A stretch of DNA of 64,000 nucleotides from Streptomyces sp. 1-11 (GTDB taxonomy: Bacteria; Actinomycetota; Actinomycetes; Streptomycetales; Streptomycetaceae), in NCBI RefSeq assembly GCF_007176755.1, contig NZ_BJTV01000015.1, positions 124,001-188,000 on the forward strand. Reading direction: 5' to 3'. This document shows, in pieces, positions 24,578 to 32,828 of this stretch. The position numbers and the translations under genes were made by a program. The notes beneath the pieces are model-generated. The model did no database searches and was not told where the DNA came from. It was given only the letters and a program-made list of their open reading frames with translations. The number at the start of each line of letters is the position of its first letter. Position 1 is the stretch's first letter.

Positions 24578-25516
24578 TCAGTCGCCCGCCACCCAGTGCG
24601 CGGGCCGGGTGACCGACTGCGGGAGCCTGGTGCCGGCGTTGCCGCGGGCCGCGTTGACCTGGGGCTGGGTGAGGAAGAAGGCGCCGGTGAGGTCGGCGTC
24701 GGTCAGGTTCGCGTCACGGAGGTCGGCGCCGATCATGTCGGCGTCGCGCAGGTCGGCGCCGGTCAGGTCGGCCGCGATGAGGTAGGCGCCGCGCAGACTG
24801 GCCCCGCGCAGGTCGGCGCCTTGCAGACGGGCGCCGATGAGGTCGGCGCCCCTGCGGTCCTTGGTCGCGCGCCGGCCGCCCTTGCCCCGCTTTCCGCCCT
24901 TGCCCGCCTTCCCGGCCTTCCCGGCCTTGCCGCCCCTGCCGTCATGCCCGTCCGGTCCGTCCGGTCCGTCCGTTCCGCCGGCGGCGTCCGCGCGGGCGAG
25001 TTCGCTGGCGCGCAGCAGCAGGACGTTGACCTCCTGCCGGTGGGCGGCCACGTCCAGCCGGGCCAGTTCCTCGGGGGTCCCGCGGGTGAGCAGCTCGGTG
25101 CGCTCCAGTGCCTCGCGCAGGCCGGCGTGGACGGGCCGGGCGGCCTCCAGGCGCAGCGCGTCCGTCAGGTACCAGAGCAGTTCGTGCAGTTGGCGTACGA
25201 CGGGGAAGACCTCGAACATCCGGCGGGCGTGCTCCTTGGAGCCGGTACGCCAGTCCTGCCCCTCGAAGGTAAGCCGCGAGACCTTCTGGCCCGCGCCGAA
25301 GCAGTCGTAGACCGTGCAGCCGGAAAAGCCCTTCTCGCGCAGACCGGCGTGGATGCCGCAGCGGTGGTCGTCGCGCAGGTTCGGGCAGGGCCTGCCCGCG
25401 GGCTTGTCGAGCGCGAAGTCCGCGGACGCGGCGAAGGGCAGGGCGACGCAGCACAGCCCGAAGCACTGGGCGCAGTCACCGCGCAGAACGGCGAGGTCGG
25501 GTGTCTGATCCGGCAT
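24578..25516 (-). CDS. YkgJ-like cysteine cluster fused to pentapeptide repeats
   Basis: A 312-residue two-domain protein. The N-terminus has a dense cysteine array (Cys15, 18, 22, 23, 44, 53, 67, 72; DCAQCFGLCC) of the CxxCxxxCC type seen in the YkgJ zinc/iron-chelating family. A helical middle is followed by a low-complexity Gly/Lys hinge (GKAGKAGKAGKGGKRGKGG, residues ~203-221). The C-terminus has about ten A(D/N)LxG-type pentapeptide repeats (GADLRGASLRGAYLIAADL), predicted to form a right-handed beta-helix. Some pentapeptide proteins mimic DNA and inhibit gyrase. The function of the combination is unknown. Confidence 0.85.
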   Translation of the reverse strand: MPDQTPDLAVLRGDCAQCFGLCCVALPFAASADFALDKPAGRPCPNLRDDHRCGIHAGLREKGFSGCTVYDCFGAGQKVSRLTFEGQDWRTGSKEHARRMFEVFPVVRQLHELLWYLTDALRLEAARPVHAGLREALERTELLTRGTPEELARLDVAAHRQEVNVLLLRASELARADAAGGTDGPDGPDGHDGRGGKAGKAGKAGKGGKRGKGGRRATKDRRGADLIGARLQGADLRGASLRGAYLIAADLTGADLRDADMIGADLRDANLTDADLTGAFFLTQPQVNAARGNAGTRLPQSVTRPAHWVAGD

Positions 25517-25605
25517 GGCGTCAAGCCTAGTGGCCTGCGCGGACGCGCGGACGCGCGGCCCGCGGCCATGGTCTCCGTCCCGGCCGCACCCGGCCCATGA
25601 CCCTC

Positions 25606-26499
25606 TCAGCCCTCCAGCGCGGGCAGTTCGAGGCGGGCCAGGCGTTCCGGGTCGGCGAGGATGTAGAGGCCGGTGATCCGGCCGTCGGCGACCGTGAACG
25701 CCGTGACCGAGACCGGCCGTCCCCCGGGCGCGGTGACCAGGCCCACCGTTCCGTTGACCAGCACGGGCCGGGCGTGGACGGCGAGGTGGGCGAACATCGA
25801 GGCCTGCTCGGCGACCGTCCGGGCCCCGCTGACCGCCTTGGAGGCGCCCACGCCCCGGACCAGGGCGCCCGCGTCGGCGCGCAGCGCGGCGTCCGGGTGG
25901 AGCAGGCCGAGCAGTGCCTCGAAGTCACCGCCGCGCGTGGCGGCCAGCCAGGCGTCGACCACCTGCCGCTGCCGTCCGAGGTCGGGGTCGGCGGCCGGTC
26001 CGGCCCCCTGGACCCGGCGCCGGGCCCGGCTGGCGAGCTGCCGGGTGGCGGCCGGGGTGCGCTCGACGACGGGGGCGATGTCGTCGAAGGGCACGGTGAA
26101 CATGTCGTGCAGGACGAACGCCAGCCGTTCGGCCGGTTCCAGCGTCTGCAGGACCACCAGGAGCGCGAGCCCGACGGAGTCGGCCTCCAGCACCTCCTTC
26201 TCGGGGTCGGTCGTGGCGAGGGACCGGACCACCGGGTCGGGGACGAAGGTGTCGTCGATCGGCTCCTCGCGGCGCGCGGTGCGCGAGCGCAGCATGTCCA
26301 GGCAGACCCGGCCCACCACGGTGGTCAGCCAGCCGCCGAGGTTGCGGATCCCGTCCGTGTCGCTGCGGCCCAGCCTGAGCCAGGCCTCCTGGACGGCGTC
26401 CTCCGCCTCGGTCAGCGAGCCGAGCATCCGGTAGGCCACCGCGCGCAACTGCCCCCGGTGCTCCTCGAAGCGGTCGGCGAGCAGGTCGGTGCGGTTCAT
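25606..26499 (-). CDS. ECF41-type RNA polymerase sigma factor (SigJ-like)
   Basis: A 297-residue sigma factor. Region 2 is RMLGSLTEAEDAVQEAWLRL and region 4 contains FTVPFDDIAPVVERTPAATR. A C-terminal SnoaL/NTF2-like domain follows (residues ~175-297, with RGDFEALLGLLHPDAALRAD). That extension defines ECF41 factors, in which it modulates activity in cis in place of a classical anti-sigma factor. ECF41 genes are often beside a carboxymuconolactone decarboxylase or oxidoreductase; neither is adjacent here. The ATG at 26499 has GGGGAC upstream; longer starts overlap no supporting site. Confidence 0.92.
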   Translation of the reverse strand: MNRTDLLADRFEEHRGQLRAVAYRMLGSLTEAEDAVQEAWLRLGRSDTDGIRNLGGWLTTVVGRVCLDMLRSRTARREEPIDDTFVPDPVVRSLATTDPEKEVLEADSVGLALLVVLQTLEPAERLAFVLHDMFTVPFDDIAPVVERTPAATRQLASRARRRVQGAGPAADPDLGRQRQVVDAWLAATRGGDFEALLGLLHPDAALRADAGALVRGVGASKAVSGARTVAEQASMFAHLAVHARPVLVNGTVGLVTAPGGRPVSVTAFTVADGRITGLYILADPERLARLELPALEG

Positions 26500-26654
26500 C
26501 AGGTCCCCGTTCGCTCGGTGGCGGCCCCGGCCGGCCGGCGGCCGCGGATCCGGTCCGGTGATCACCGGCCCGCCCACGGCCGCAGACTATGCCGCCGGCC
26601 CGCCGCCGCAACTCCTTTTGCGCCGCAACTCCTCCTGTGCCGCGTCCCGTTGGC

Positions 26655-27956
26655 TCACGCCTCGTCGCGGGCCAGGGCGAGCAGCCGGTCCAGCACCCGC
26701 GGCGCACCGGTGCGCAGCCCGTCGTGCTCGTACTCGTCGGTCACCCAGGTCCGGAGCCCCCGCACGGCGCGGGCGGTGCGCAGCGAGTGGCCGGCGTCCA
26801 CGTACATGTCGTCGTGGTAGACCGCCGCGGCGACCGGGACCTCGTTGGCGGCGAGCCGGGCCGGGTCGTACAGCGGCTGCCAGTCGGTGCGGGCGGCGAG
26901 CAGTTCGGCGGTCTCACGCAGCGGGCGCAGGGCCGGGTCGGTGTCGAACGTCCAGGGGTGCACCGTCTCGCCGGTGAACAGCACCGGGGCGTCGCCTGCG
27001 ACCGCCTTGGCCGCGTCGAACTGCGGGAACTCCGCCCGTACCCGCTCGGCCGCCCAGGCGGTGGGGCGGGCGTCCTGGCCGTAGATGGACTCGTGGACGA
27101 GCGCGTACAGCGGGTGCGCCGCGTACGACAGCAGGCCGCGCACCTGCTCCTGGAAGGCGTCGGACAGCTCCGGGCCGCCGGGAGTGCGCACGAACGCGTC
27201 CTCGAGCAGGAAGTGCAGCCGGTGGCTGCCGTCGCTCATGCCGAGCATCAGGCCGAGGGACTGGAAGGCCTCCACGGTGAGCCGGTGGCCGCCGGGCAGC
27301 ACGACGTCGTGGGTGAGGAGGTGGTCGGCGATGCGCCGGGCCCGCTCGACGTCCTGCGGGTAGCGGGCGTAGTGCGCGGCGACCTTGCGTTCCATGCGCG
27401 GGTAGGCGGCCCGGTAGACGTCGTCGGCGTGGGCGTCGAGGGAGGGCAGGCCGCCGGTGATGACGGCGGTGCTCAGGCCCTCGGGGGCCAGGGAGAGGTA
27501 CGACACCGCGCAGAAACCGCCGAAGCTCTGTCCCAGGACGGTCCAGGGGGCACCGCCCGTCACCAGGAGGCGGACGGCCTCGCAGTCGCGGACGATGGAG
27601 TCGGCGCGGAAGTGGGTGAGGTAGGCGGCCTGTTCGGCGGGGCCGCCGCGCAGCGGCAGGGTCTGCCGGTTGGCGGGCGTGGAGCTGCCGGTGCCGCGCT
27701 GGTCCAGGAGCAGGACCCGGTAGTCCTTCAGGGCGCGGTCGAGCCAGGCCTGCCGTCCGACGAAACGATTCGCCCCGAAGCCGGGCCCGCCCTGCAGATA
27801 CAGCAGCCACGGCAGGTCCTGCCCCGCCCGGTCGCTCGCGACCGCCTCACGGGCGTACAGCTCGATGGTCTCCCCGTCGGGCCGCGCGTGGTCGAGGGGC
27901 ACGGTGAAGCGGCGGTCGGTGAGGACGACACCGGGCTGGCGGTAGCTGGAAGTCAA
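26655..27956 (-). CDS. Alpha/beta hydrolase, proline iminopeptidase family (S33)
   Basis: A 433-residue cytosolic alpha/beta hydrolase. It has the oxyanion-hole motif LQGGPGFGANR, the nucleophile elbow GQSFGGF and a C-terminal catalytic histidine in DAGHSLRTA. A helical cap domain sits between ~200 and 350. S33 enzymes remove N-terminal prolines from peptides, and this length matches the larger actinobacterial members. The start is probably TTG at 27956, preceded by CGGGAGAA; no ATG or GTG with a comparable site is close. It lies downstream of the LacI gene on the same strand but 98 bases away. Confidence 0.88.
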   Translation of the reverse strand: MTSSYRQPGVVLTDRRFTVPLDHARPDGETIELYAREAVASDRAGQDLPWLLYLQGGPGFGANRFVGRQAWLDRALKDYRVLLLDQRGTGSSTPANRQTLPLRGGPAEQAAYLTHFRADSIVRDCEAVRLLVTGGAPWTVLGQSFGGFCAVSYLSLAPEGLSTAVITGGLPSLDAHADDVYRAAYPRMERKVAAHYARYPQDVERARRIADHLLTHDVVLPGGHRLTVEAFQSLGLMLGMSDGSHRLHFLLEDAFVRTPGGPELSDAFQEQVRGLLSYAAHPLYALVHESIYGQDARPTAWAAERVRAEFPQFDAAKAVAGDAPVLFTGETVHPWTFDTDPALRPLRETAELLAARTDWQPLYDPARLAANEVPVAAAVYHDDMYVDAGHSLRTARAVRGLRTWVTDEYEHDGLRTGAPRVLDRLLALARDEA

Positions 27957-28054
27957 CGGTTCTCCCGGGACGGACGGCACGGACGCGTCCCAGTTCAGCA
28001 CACCGGCCGCGGGGCCCACCCACCCGGGAGCACGGATTGCCGCTGAACCGCCGG

Positions 28055-29086
28055 TCAGCGGGCGGCGAGGCTGGAGCGGCGCACCACAAGCTCCGGCTGG
28101 AGCACCACGCGCCGGTGCTCGTGCCGGCCGGCGCCGCCCTCCGCGCCGGCCTCGGTCTCCTCCAGCAGCAGCCCGGCCGCGAGGGCGCCCATGGTGACGG
28201 CGGGCTGCCGTACCGAGGTCAGCGGCACGGCGGCGGCCGCGGCGAACTCGATGTCGTCGTAGCCGACGATGGCCAGGTCGTCGGGGACGACCACGCCGGC
28301 CGCGTAGAGGGCCTGGAGCACACCGAGGGCGAGCAGGTCGTTGGCGCAGAAGACGGCGGTGGGGCGGTCGGCGAGGCCCAGCAGCCGGGCGCCCGCGTCC
28401 CGGCCGGCGGCCACGTCCAGGCGCTCGGTGGGCAGCTCGCGCAGGGCGTCGGGCCCGAGCCCGGCCTCGGCGAGGGCGTTCAGGGCACCGGTACGGCGGT
28501 CGCGCACCTGGTTGAGACCGGGCGGACCGCTGACGTAGGCGATCGAACGGTGCCCGGCGTCGACCAGGTGCCGCACGGCGAGGGCGCCGCCCGCCACGTC
28601 GTCCACGGAGACCGAGCACTCGGTGGTGCCCTCGGCGACCCGGTCGACCAGCACGAAGGGGATGCCGTGCCGGCGGAAGGCCGCGATGTTGCGGCCGGTG
28701 GCGTCGGCCGGGGTGAGCAGCACCCCGCGCACCCGCTGCTCGGCGAAGAGCGACAGGTACTCCGCCTCCTCGGCCGCGTTCTGCGCGCTGTTGCAGACCA
28801 TCACGCCGAGCCCCGCGTCCCGGGCGGCCCGCTCGGCGCCGCGCGCCACGTCCACGAAGAACGGGTTGCCCATGTCCAGCACGAGCAGACCCATGATCCG
28901 GCTGCGGCCGGCGCGCAGTTGCCGGGCGGACTCGCTGCGCACGTAGCCGAGCCGGTCGATCGCGGACAGCACCCGCGCCCGGGTGTCGCCGGCGACGGTC
29001 TCCGGACGGTTGATGACGTTCGAGACCGTGCCCACCGAGACTCCGGCGGCGCGGGCGACGTCCTTGATACCCACCGACTGGGCCAT
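28055..29086 (-). CDS. LacI family regulator of the rhamnose genes
   Basis: A 343-residue LacI/GalR repressor. The N-terminal helix-turn-helix and hinge are IKDVARAAGVSVGTVSNVIN and ARQLRAGRSRIMG, followed by a periplasmic-binding-protein-like effector domain (VLDMGNPFFVDVARGAE). Its position at the end of the leftward rhamnose block, and LacI-type palindromes in the central control region, point to rhamnose or a pathway intermediate as inducer. GGAGG precedes the ATG. The 175-base gap to the mutarotase gene contains a GCGCTCACGGGCG direct repeat and may hold a separate promoter. Confidence 0.92.
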   Translation of the reverse strand: MAQSVGIKDVARAAGVSVGTVSNVINRPETVAGDTRARVLSAIDRLGYVRSESARQLRAGRSRIMGLLVLDMGNPFFVDVARGAERAARDAGLGVMVCNSAQNAAEEAEYLSLFAEQRVRGVLLTPADATGRNIAAFRRHGIPFVLVDRVAEGTTECSVSVDDVAGGALAVRHLVDAGHRSIAYVSGPPGLNQVRDRRTGALNALAEAGLGPDALRELPTERLDVAAGRDAGARLLGLADRPTAVFCANDLLALGVLQALYAAGVVVPDDLAIVGYDDIEFAAAAAVPLTSVRQPAVTMGALAAGLLLEETEAGAEGGAGRHEHRRVVLQPELVVRRSSLAAR

Positions 29087-29261
29087 CGGACTTCGGACCT
29101 CCAGGGGACGAGGGGACGGCGGGGGGACGCGCTCACGGGCGCCCGGGCGACCGAGGGCGGACTCACCGCGCGCTCACGGGCGGAAGGGCCCTCACATTAC
29201 CGTCATCACCGGCATCACGGCCCGGCTACGGCGGGTGCGGCGGCCCCGCTCGCGGCGGCGG

Positions 29262-29582
29262 TCACGGCAGGTGGAAGACCTCCGTGAGCGGTGTCATCGC
29301 CTCGTCGGGCCGGGCGCCGTCCAGCGATTCGAAGAACGGCGCCATCTCCGCCTGCCAGCGGGCGTTGACGTCGGTGGCCTCCATCGCGGCCCGGGCGGCG
29401 GCGAAGTCCTCGGTCCTCAGGTGGCCGACGAGCAGGCCGTCGTCCCTCAGGAAGAGCGAGTAGTCGTGCCAGCCGGCCGCCCGGAGCGCGTCGAGCATCT
29501 CCGGCCAGACGGCGGCGTGCCGCTCGCGGTACTCGTCGAGGCGGTCCGCCCTGACCTTCAGCAGGAAGCACACGCGTCGCAT
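29262..29582 (-). CDS. rhaM: L-rhamnose mutarotase
   Basis: A 106-residue member of the RhaM/DUF718 family, which interconverts alpha- and beta-L-rhamnopyranose. The N-terminal strand RRVCFLLKVRADRLDEYR and the central HDYSLFLRDDGLLVGHL contain the family's conserved Tyr and His positions, and the C-terminal MTPLTEVFHL is also typical. It is translated 17 bases after the rhaS stop and is therefore in the same operon as the transporter. It supplies the anomer needed by the isomerase. Confidence 0.93.
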   Translation of the reverse strand: MRRVCFLLKVRADRLDEYRERHAAVWPEMLDALRAAGWHDYSLFLRDDGLLVGHLRTEDFAAARAAMEATDVNARWQAEMAPFFESLDGARPDEAMTPLTEVFHLP

Positions 29583-29599
29583 CAACGCCCCCTCGGGCC

Positions 29600-30679
29600 T
29601 CAGAAGTCGAACCGGTCGATGTTCTTGGCGTCGAACACGGTCGGCTTGCCCAGGTTGATCACGCCGTCCTTGCCGATGGTGAAGGCCGTGCCGCCCGCCT
29701 TGAACGTCTCGCCCTCCTTGCCGCTGATCTGCCCGGAGGCCAGGGCGACGGCGGTACGGGCGGCCAGGTCGCCGAGCTTGGCCGGATCCCACAGCTCGAA
29801 GGCGTCGACGGTGCCGTTCTTGACGTACTTGCGCATGTCGTTGGGGGTGCCGAGACCGGTCAGCTTGACCTTGCCCTTGTACTTGGAGCCGGACAGGTAC
29901 TGGGCAGCGGCCTTGATACCGACGGTGGTCGGGGAGATGATCCCCTTGAGGTTCGGGTGCTCCTGGAGCAGGCCCTGGGTCTGCTGGAAGGACGCCTGCG
30001 CGTCGTCGTTGCCGTAGGCGATCTTGACGAGCTTGACGTTCTTGTACTTGGGGTCCTTCAGCTCCTCCTTCATGAAGCCGATCCAGGTGTTCTGGTTGGT
30101 CGCGGTCTGCGCCGCCGACAGGATCGCTATCTCGCCCTTGTAGCCGATCTGTTCGGCGAGGAGCTGCACCTCGGTGCGGCCCAGGTCCTCGGCGGACGCC
30201 TGGGAGATGAAGGCGTTGCGGCAGCCCGGGTTGGTGTCGGAGTCGTAGGTGACGACCTTGATGCCGTTGGTCATGGCCTGCTTCAGCGCGGTGCACAGGG
30301 CGCCCGGGTCCTGCGCGGAGACGGCCATCGCGTCCACCCGCTGCTGGGTGAGGGTGTTGACGTAACTCACCTGGCCGGAGGTGTCGGTGGCGCTGGAGGG
30401 GCCCACCTCCTTGTACTTCTCGCCCAGTTCGGCCAGGGCCTTCTCGCCGCCCTTGTCGGCGGTGGTGAAGTAGGGGTTGTTGACCTGCTTGGGCAGGAAG
30501 CCGACGGTCAGTCCCTTCTTGGTGGCCGCGTTCGGGTCGGCCTTGCCGGCGGAGGCGGCGGCTCCGGTGTCGTTCTTGACGTCGTCCTTGGTGGTGCCCC
30601 CGCAGGCGGTGGCGGCGAGCGCGAGGGAGGTGACGGCGGCGAGGGCCACGCAGGTGCGGCGCAGGGTGGACTGGCGCAT
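29600..30679 (-). CDS. rhaS: Rhamnose ABC transporter substrate-binding lipoprotein
   Basis: A 359-residue periplasmic-binding-protein type 1 (ribose-binding-like) lipoprotein. The signal sequence ends in a lipobox-like LAATACGGT (Cys at residue 27), so it is anchored to the outer face of the membrane. The mature domain (VGFLPKQVNNPYFTTADKGG, ITPTTVG-like ISPTTVGIKAAAQYL) matches RhaS proteins. It works with the two permeases and the ATPase encoded upstream in the same operon. AAAGGAAA precedes the ATG. Confidence 0.93.
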   Translation of the reverse strand: MRQSTLRRTCVALAAVTSLALAATACGGTTKDDVKNDTGAAASAGKADPNAATKKGLTVGFLPKQVNNPYFTTADKGGEKALAELGEKYKEVGPSSATDTSGQVSYVNTLTQQRVDAMAVSAQDPGALCTALKQAMTNGIKVVTYDSDTNPGCRNAFISQASAEDLGRTEVQLLAEQIGYKGEIAILSAAQTATNQNTWIGFMKEELKDPKYKNVKLVKIAYGNDDAQASFQQTQGLLQEHPNLKGIISPTTVGIKAAAQYLSGSKYKGKVKLTGLGTPNDMRKYVKNGTVDAFELWDPAKLGDLAARTAVALASGQISGKEGETFKAGGTAFTIGKDGVINLGKPTVFDAKNIDRFDF

Positions 30680-30716
30680 GGTCGGTTTCCTTTACGAGGG
30701 TCGGTCGGGCGGGGAG

Positions 30717-31706
30717 TTACGACGTCGGTGCCGGGGCGGCTCTGCGGCCCGCCCTCGCGACGGTGATCTGGCGGGCGACCCGGGGTCCGAGCACGGAGAC
30801 GACGAGCAGCACGCCGGTGACGACGATCTGGGACTGGGCGGAGACGTTCAGCAGGCTCATCACGTTCTGCAGCGCGCCGAGCAGGAACACCCCGGCGATC
30901 GCGCCGCCGAGCGTGCCCTTGCCGCCGTCGAAGTCGATGCCGCCGAGCAGTACGGCGGCCACCACGGAGAGTTCGAGGCCGGTGGCGTTGTCGTAGCGGG
31001 CGCTGGCGTAGTGCAGGGCCCAGAAGACGCCGGTGAGCGCGGACATGAACCCGGTGGCGACGAACAGGAGCAGCTTGGCCCGCTTGACCCGGATGCCGGC
31101 GAACCGGGCCGCCTCCTCGCTGGCGCCGACCGCGAACAGCGACCGGCCGAACGGGGTGGCGTGCAGCACGACGACGGCGACGGCGAGCAGCACCAGGAAG
31201 GGCAGGAAGGCCTGGGGCAGGAAGCTGTCGCCCAGACGCCCGGCGGCGAACTCCTGGTACCGGGCGGGGAAGTCGGTCACCGCGTCCGAGCCGAGCACGA
31301 TCTGCGCGATGCCGCGGTAGGCGGCGAGGGTGCCGATGGTGACGGCGAGCGAGGGCAGGCCGAGCCGGGTCACCAGCAGGCCGTTGACCAGGCCGCACAC
31401 CACGCCCAGCAGCAGGCAGAGCGGGATGATCGTCTCGATGGCCATGCCCTGGTTCCACAGCTTGCCCAGCACCGCGCCGGACAGCCCGGCCGTGGAGGCG
31501 ACCGACAGGTCGATCTCGCCGGAGACCACCAGCAGGGTCATGGGCAGGGCGATCAGCGCGATGGGCAGCGTGTTGCCGATGAGGAAGGACAGGTTGAGGG
31601 CGTTGCCGAAGCCGTCCACGAAGCCGAACGACAGCAGCAGCAGGACGATCAGGAGGGCGCCGACGACGGTGTCCCAGCGGACGGCGCGGCTCAGCGTCTC
31701 AGGCAC
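30717..31706 (-). CDS. rhaQ: Rhamnose ABC transporter permease
   Basis: A 329-residue permease of the ribose/xylose/rhamnose (BPD_transp_2) family with about ten helices. The conserved region VVSGEIDLSVASTAGLSGAV and the coupling segment KRAKLLLFVATGFMSALTG are visible, along with VVAAVLLGGIDFDGGKGTLG. It starts with GTG at 31706 behind AAGGAGAA and overlaps the end of the other permease by eight bases. It pairs with RhaP to form the heterodimeric channel. Confidence 0.93.
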   Translation of the reverse strand: MPETLSRAVRWDTVVGALLIVLLLLSFGFVDGFGNALNLSFLIGNTLPIALIALPMTLLVVSGEIDLSVASTAGLSGAVLGKLWNQGMAIETIIPLCLLLGVVCGLVNGLLVTRLGLPSLAVTIGTLAAYRGIAQIVLGSDAVTDFPARYQEFAAGRLGDSFLPQAFLPFLVLLAVAVVVLHATPFGRSLFAVGASEEAARFAGIRVKRAKLLLFVATGFMSALTGVFWALHYASARYDNATGLELSVVAAVLLGGIDFDGGKGTLGGAIAGVFLLGALQNVMSLLNVSAQSQIVVTGVLLVVSVLGPRVARQITVARAGRRAAPAPTS

Positions 31707-32769
31707 CGGCGTTCTCCTTGGTCGGGGTGGCCTTGCTGAGGGCCGACTTCTTCTTCAGGGCTGCGGCCACCCGCAGCGCGACGACCCGGTCCACGGCGAT
31801 GGCGAGCAGCAGCAGGACGCCGTTGATCGCGAGCACCCACACGGAGCTGACGCCGAGGGCGGGGAGCACGCTGTTGACGGAGGTGAGCAGCAGAGCGCCG
31901 AGGGCGGCGCCGTAGACGCTGCCGGACCCGCCGGTGAAGGCGACGCCGCCGACGACCACGGCGCTGACGACGGTGAGTTCGTAGCCGTTGCCGGTGCCGG
32001 AGTCGACGTTGCCGAACCGGGCCAGGTACAGGGCGCCGGCGAGCCCGGCGAGGGCGCCGCAGACGGTGTAGGCGGTGAGGATGCGCCTGCGGACGGGGAT
32101 GCCGGCCAGCCGGGCGGCCTCCGGGTTGGAGCCGAGCGCGTACAGCTCGCGCCCGCTGCCGAAGTGCTTCAGGTAGTAGGCGGTGGCGATCAGGACGGCG
32201 AGCGCGATGAGGGCGAGCCACGGGACGGCGGAGACGCCGCCGGAGCCGAAGTCCACGAATCCGCCGGGGAGGTCGGCCGCCGTGATCTGCCGGGAGCCGA
32301 CCCAGATGGAGTCGATGCCCCGGATGATGTACAGGGTGCCGAGGGTGACGACCAGCGCGGGCACCTGGCCGAGGCTGACGAGCGCACCGTTCAGCAGGCC
32401 GAAGGCGACGCCGAGCAGGACGGCGAGGAGCAGTGCGACGGCCGGGTTCCCGCCGTCGTGCAGATAGGTGCCGGCCGCGAAGGCGCTGATGCCGAGGGTG
32501 GAGCCGACGGAGAGGTCGACGTTGCGGGTGATGACGACGAGGGACTGGCCGGTGGCGACCAGCACCAGGATCGTGGCGTTGAGCAGCAGGTCCTTGATGC
32601 CCTGCTCGGACAGGAACTCGCTGTTGCCGGCCTGGGTGACGGCGATCATCACCAGGAAGACGGCCAGGATGGCGAGTTCGCGCATCTTGAAGACCCGGTC
32701 CACCAGCCGGGTGCCGCTGGAGCCGGGCACCTCGGTGAGCGGTGCCTCGTTCGGGGTGGTCACCGTCAT
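31699..32769 (-). CDS. rhaP: Rhamnose ABC transporter permease
   Basis: A 356-residue paralogue of the downstream permease. It shares the motif NVDLSVGSTLGISAFA, the substrate-path stretch GTLYIIRGIDSIWVGSRQI and VVSAVVVGGVAFTGGSGSVY. An N-terminal extension of ~25 hydrophilic residues precedes the first helix. Its ATG overlaps the stop of a 20-codon mini-gene (ATGA), and the site GGAGGG is nine bases upstream. Assignment of P versus Q between the two permeases is by gene order only. Confidence 0.92.
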   Translation of the reverse strand: MTVTTPNEAPLTEVPGSSGTRLVDRVFKMRELAILAVFLVMIAVTQAGNSEFLSEQGIKDLLLNATILVLVATGQSLVVITRNVDLSVGSTLGISAFAAGTYLHDGGNPAVALLLAVLLGVAFGLLNGALVSLGQVPALVVTLGTLYIIRGIDSIWVGSRQITAADLPGGFVDFGSGGVSAVPWLALIALAVLIATAYYLKHFGSGRELYALGSNPEAARLAGIPVRRRILTAYTVCGALAGLAGALYLARFGNVDSGTGNGYELTVVSAVVVGGVAFTGGSGSVYGAALGALLLTSVNSVLPALGVSSVWVLAINGVLLLLAIAVDRVVALRVAAALKKKSALSKATPTKENAGA

Positions 32770-32828
32770 GCGGCGGCCCTCCTGGTGACGGTCGGGGTCA
32801 TACGGGCGGCCCTTCCTGGGGCTGTCAT
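32766..32828 (-). CDS. 20-codon coupled mini-gene between rhaT and rhaP
   Basis: ATG at 32828 overlaps the rhaT stop (ATGA), and the TGA at 32768-32766 overlaps the rhaP start (ATGA). The peptide would be MTAPGRAARMTPTVTRRAAA, 20 residues and basic. The DNA is built of three near copies of one initiation unit, GGARGGGCCGCC followed by ATGAC. It may be a tandem-duplication scar that merely keeps ribosomes moving between the two genes. It could alternatively make a real peptide. Confidence 0.4.
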   Translation of the reverse strand: MTAPGRAARMTPTVTRRAAA

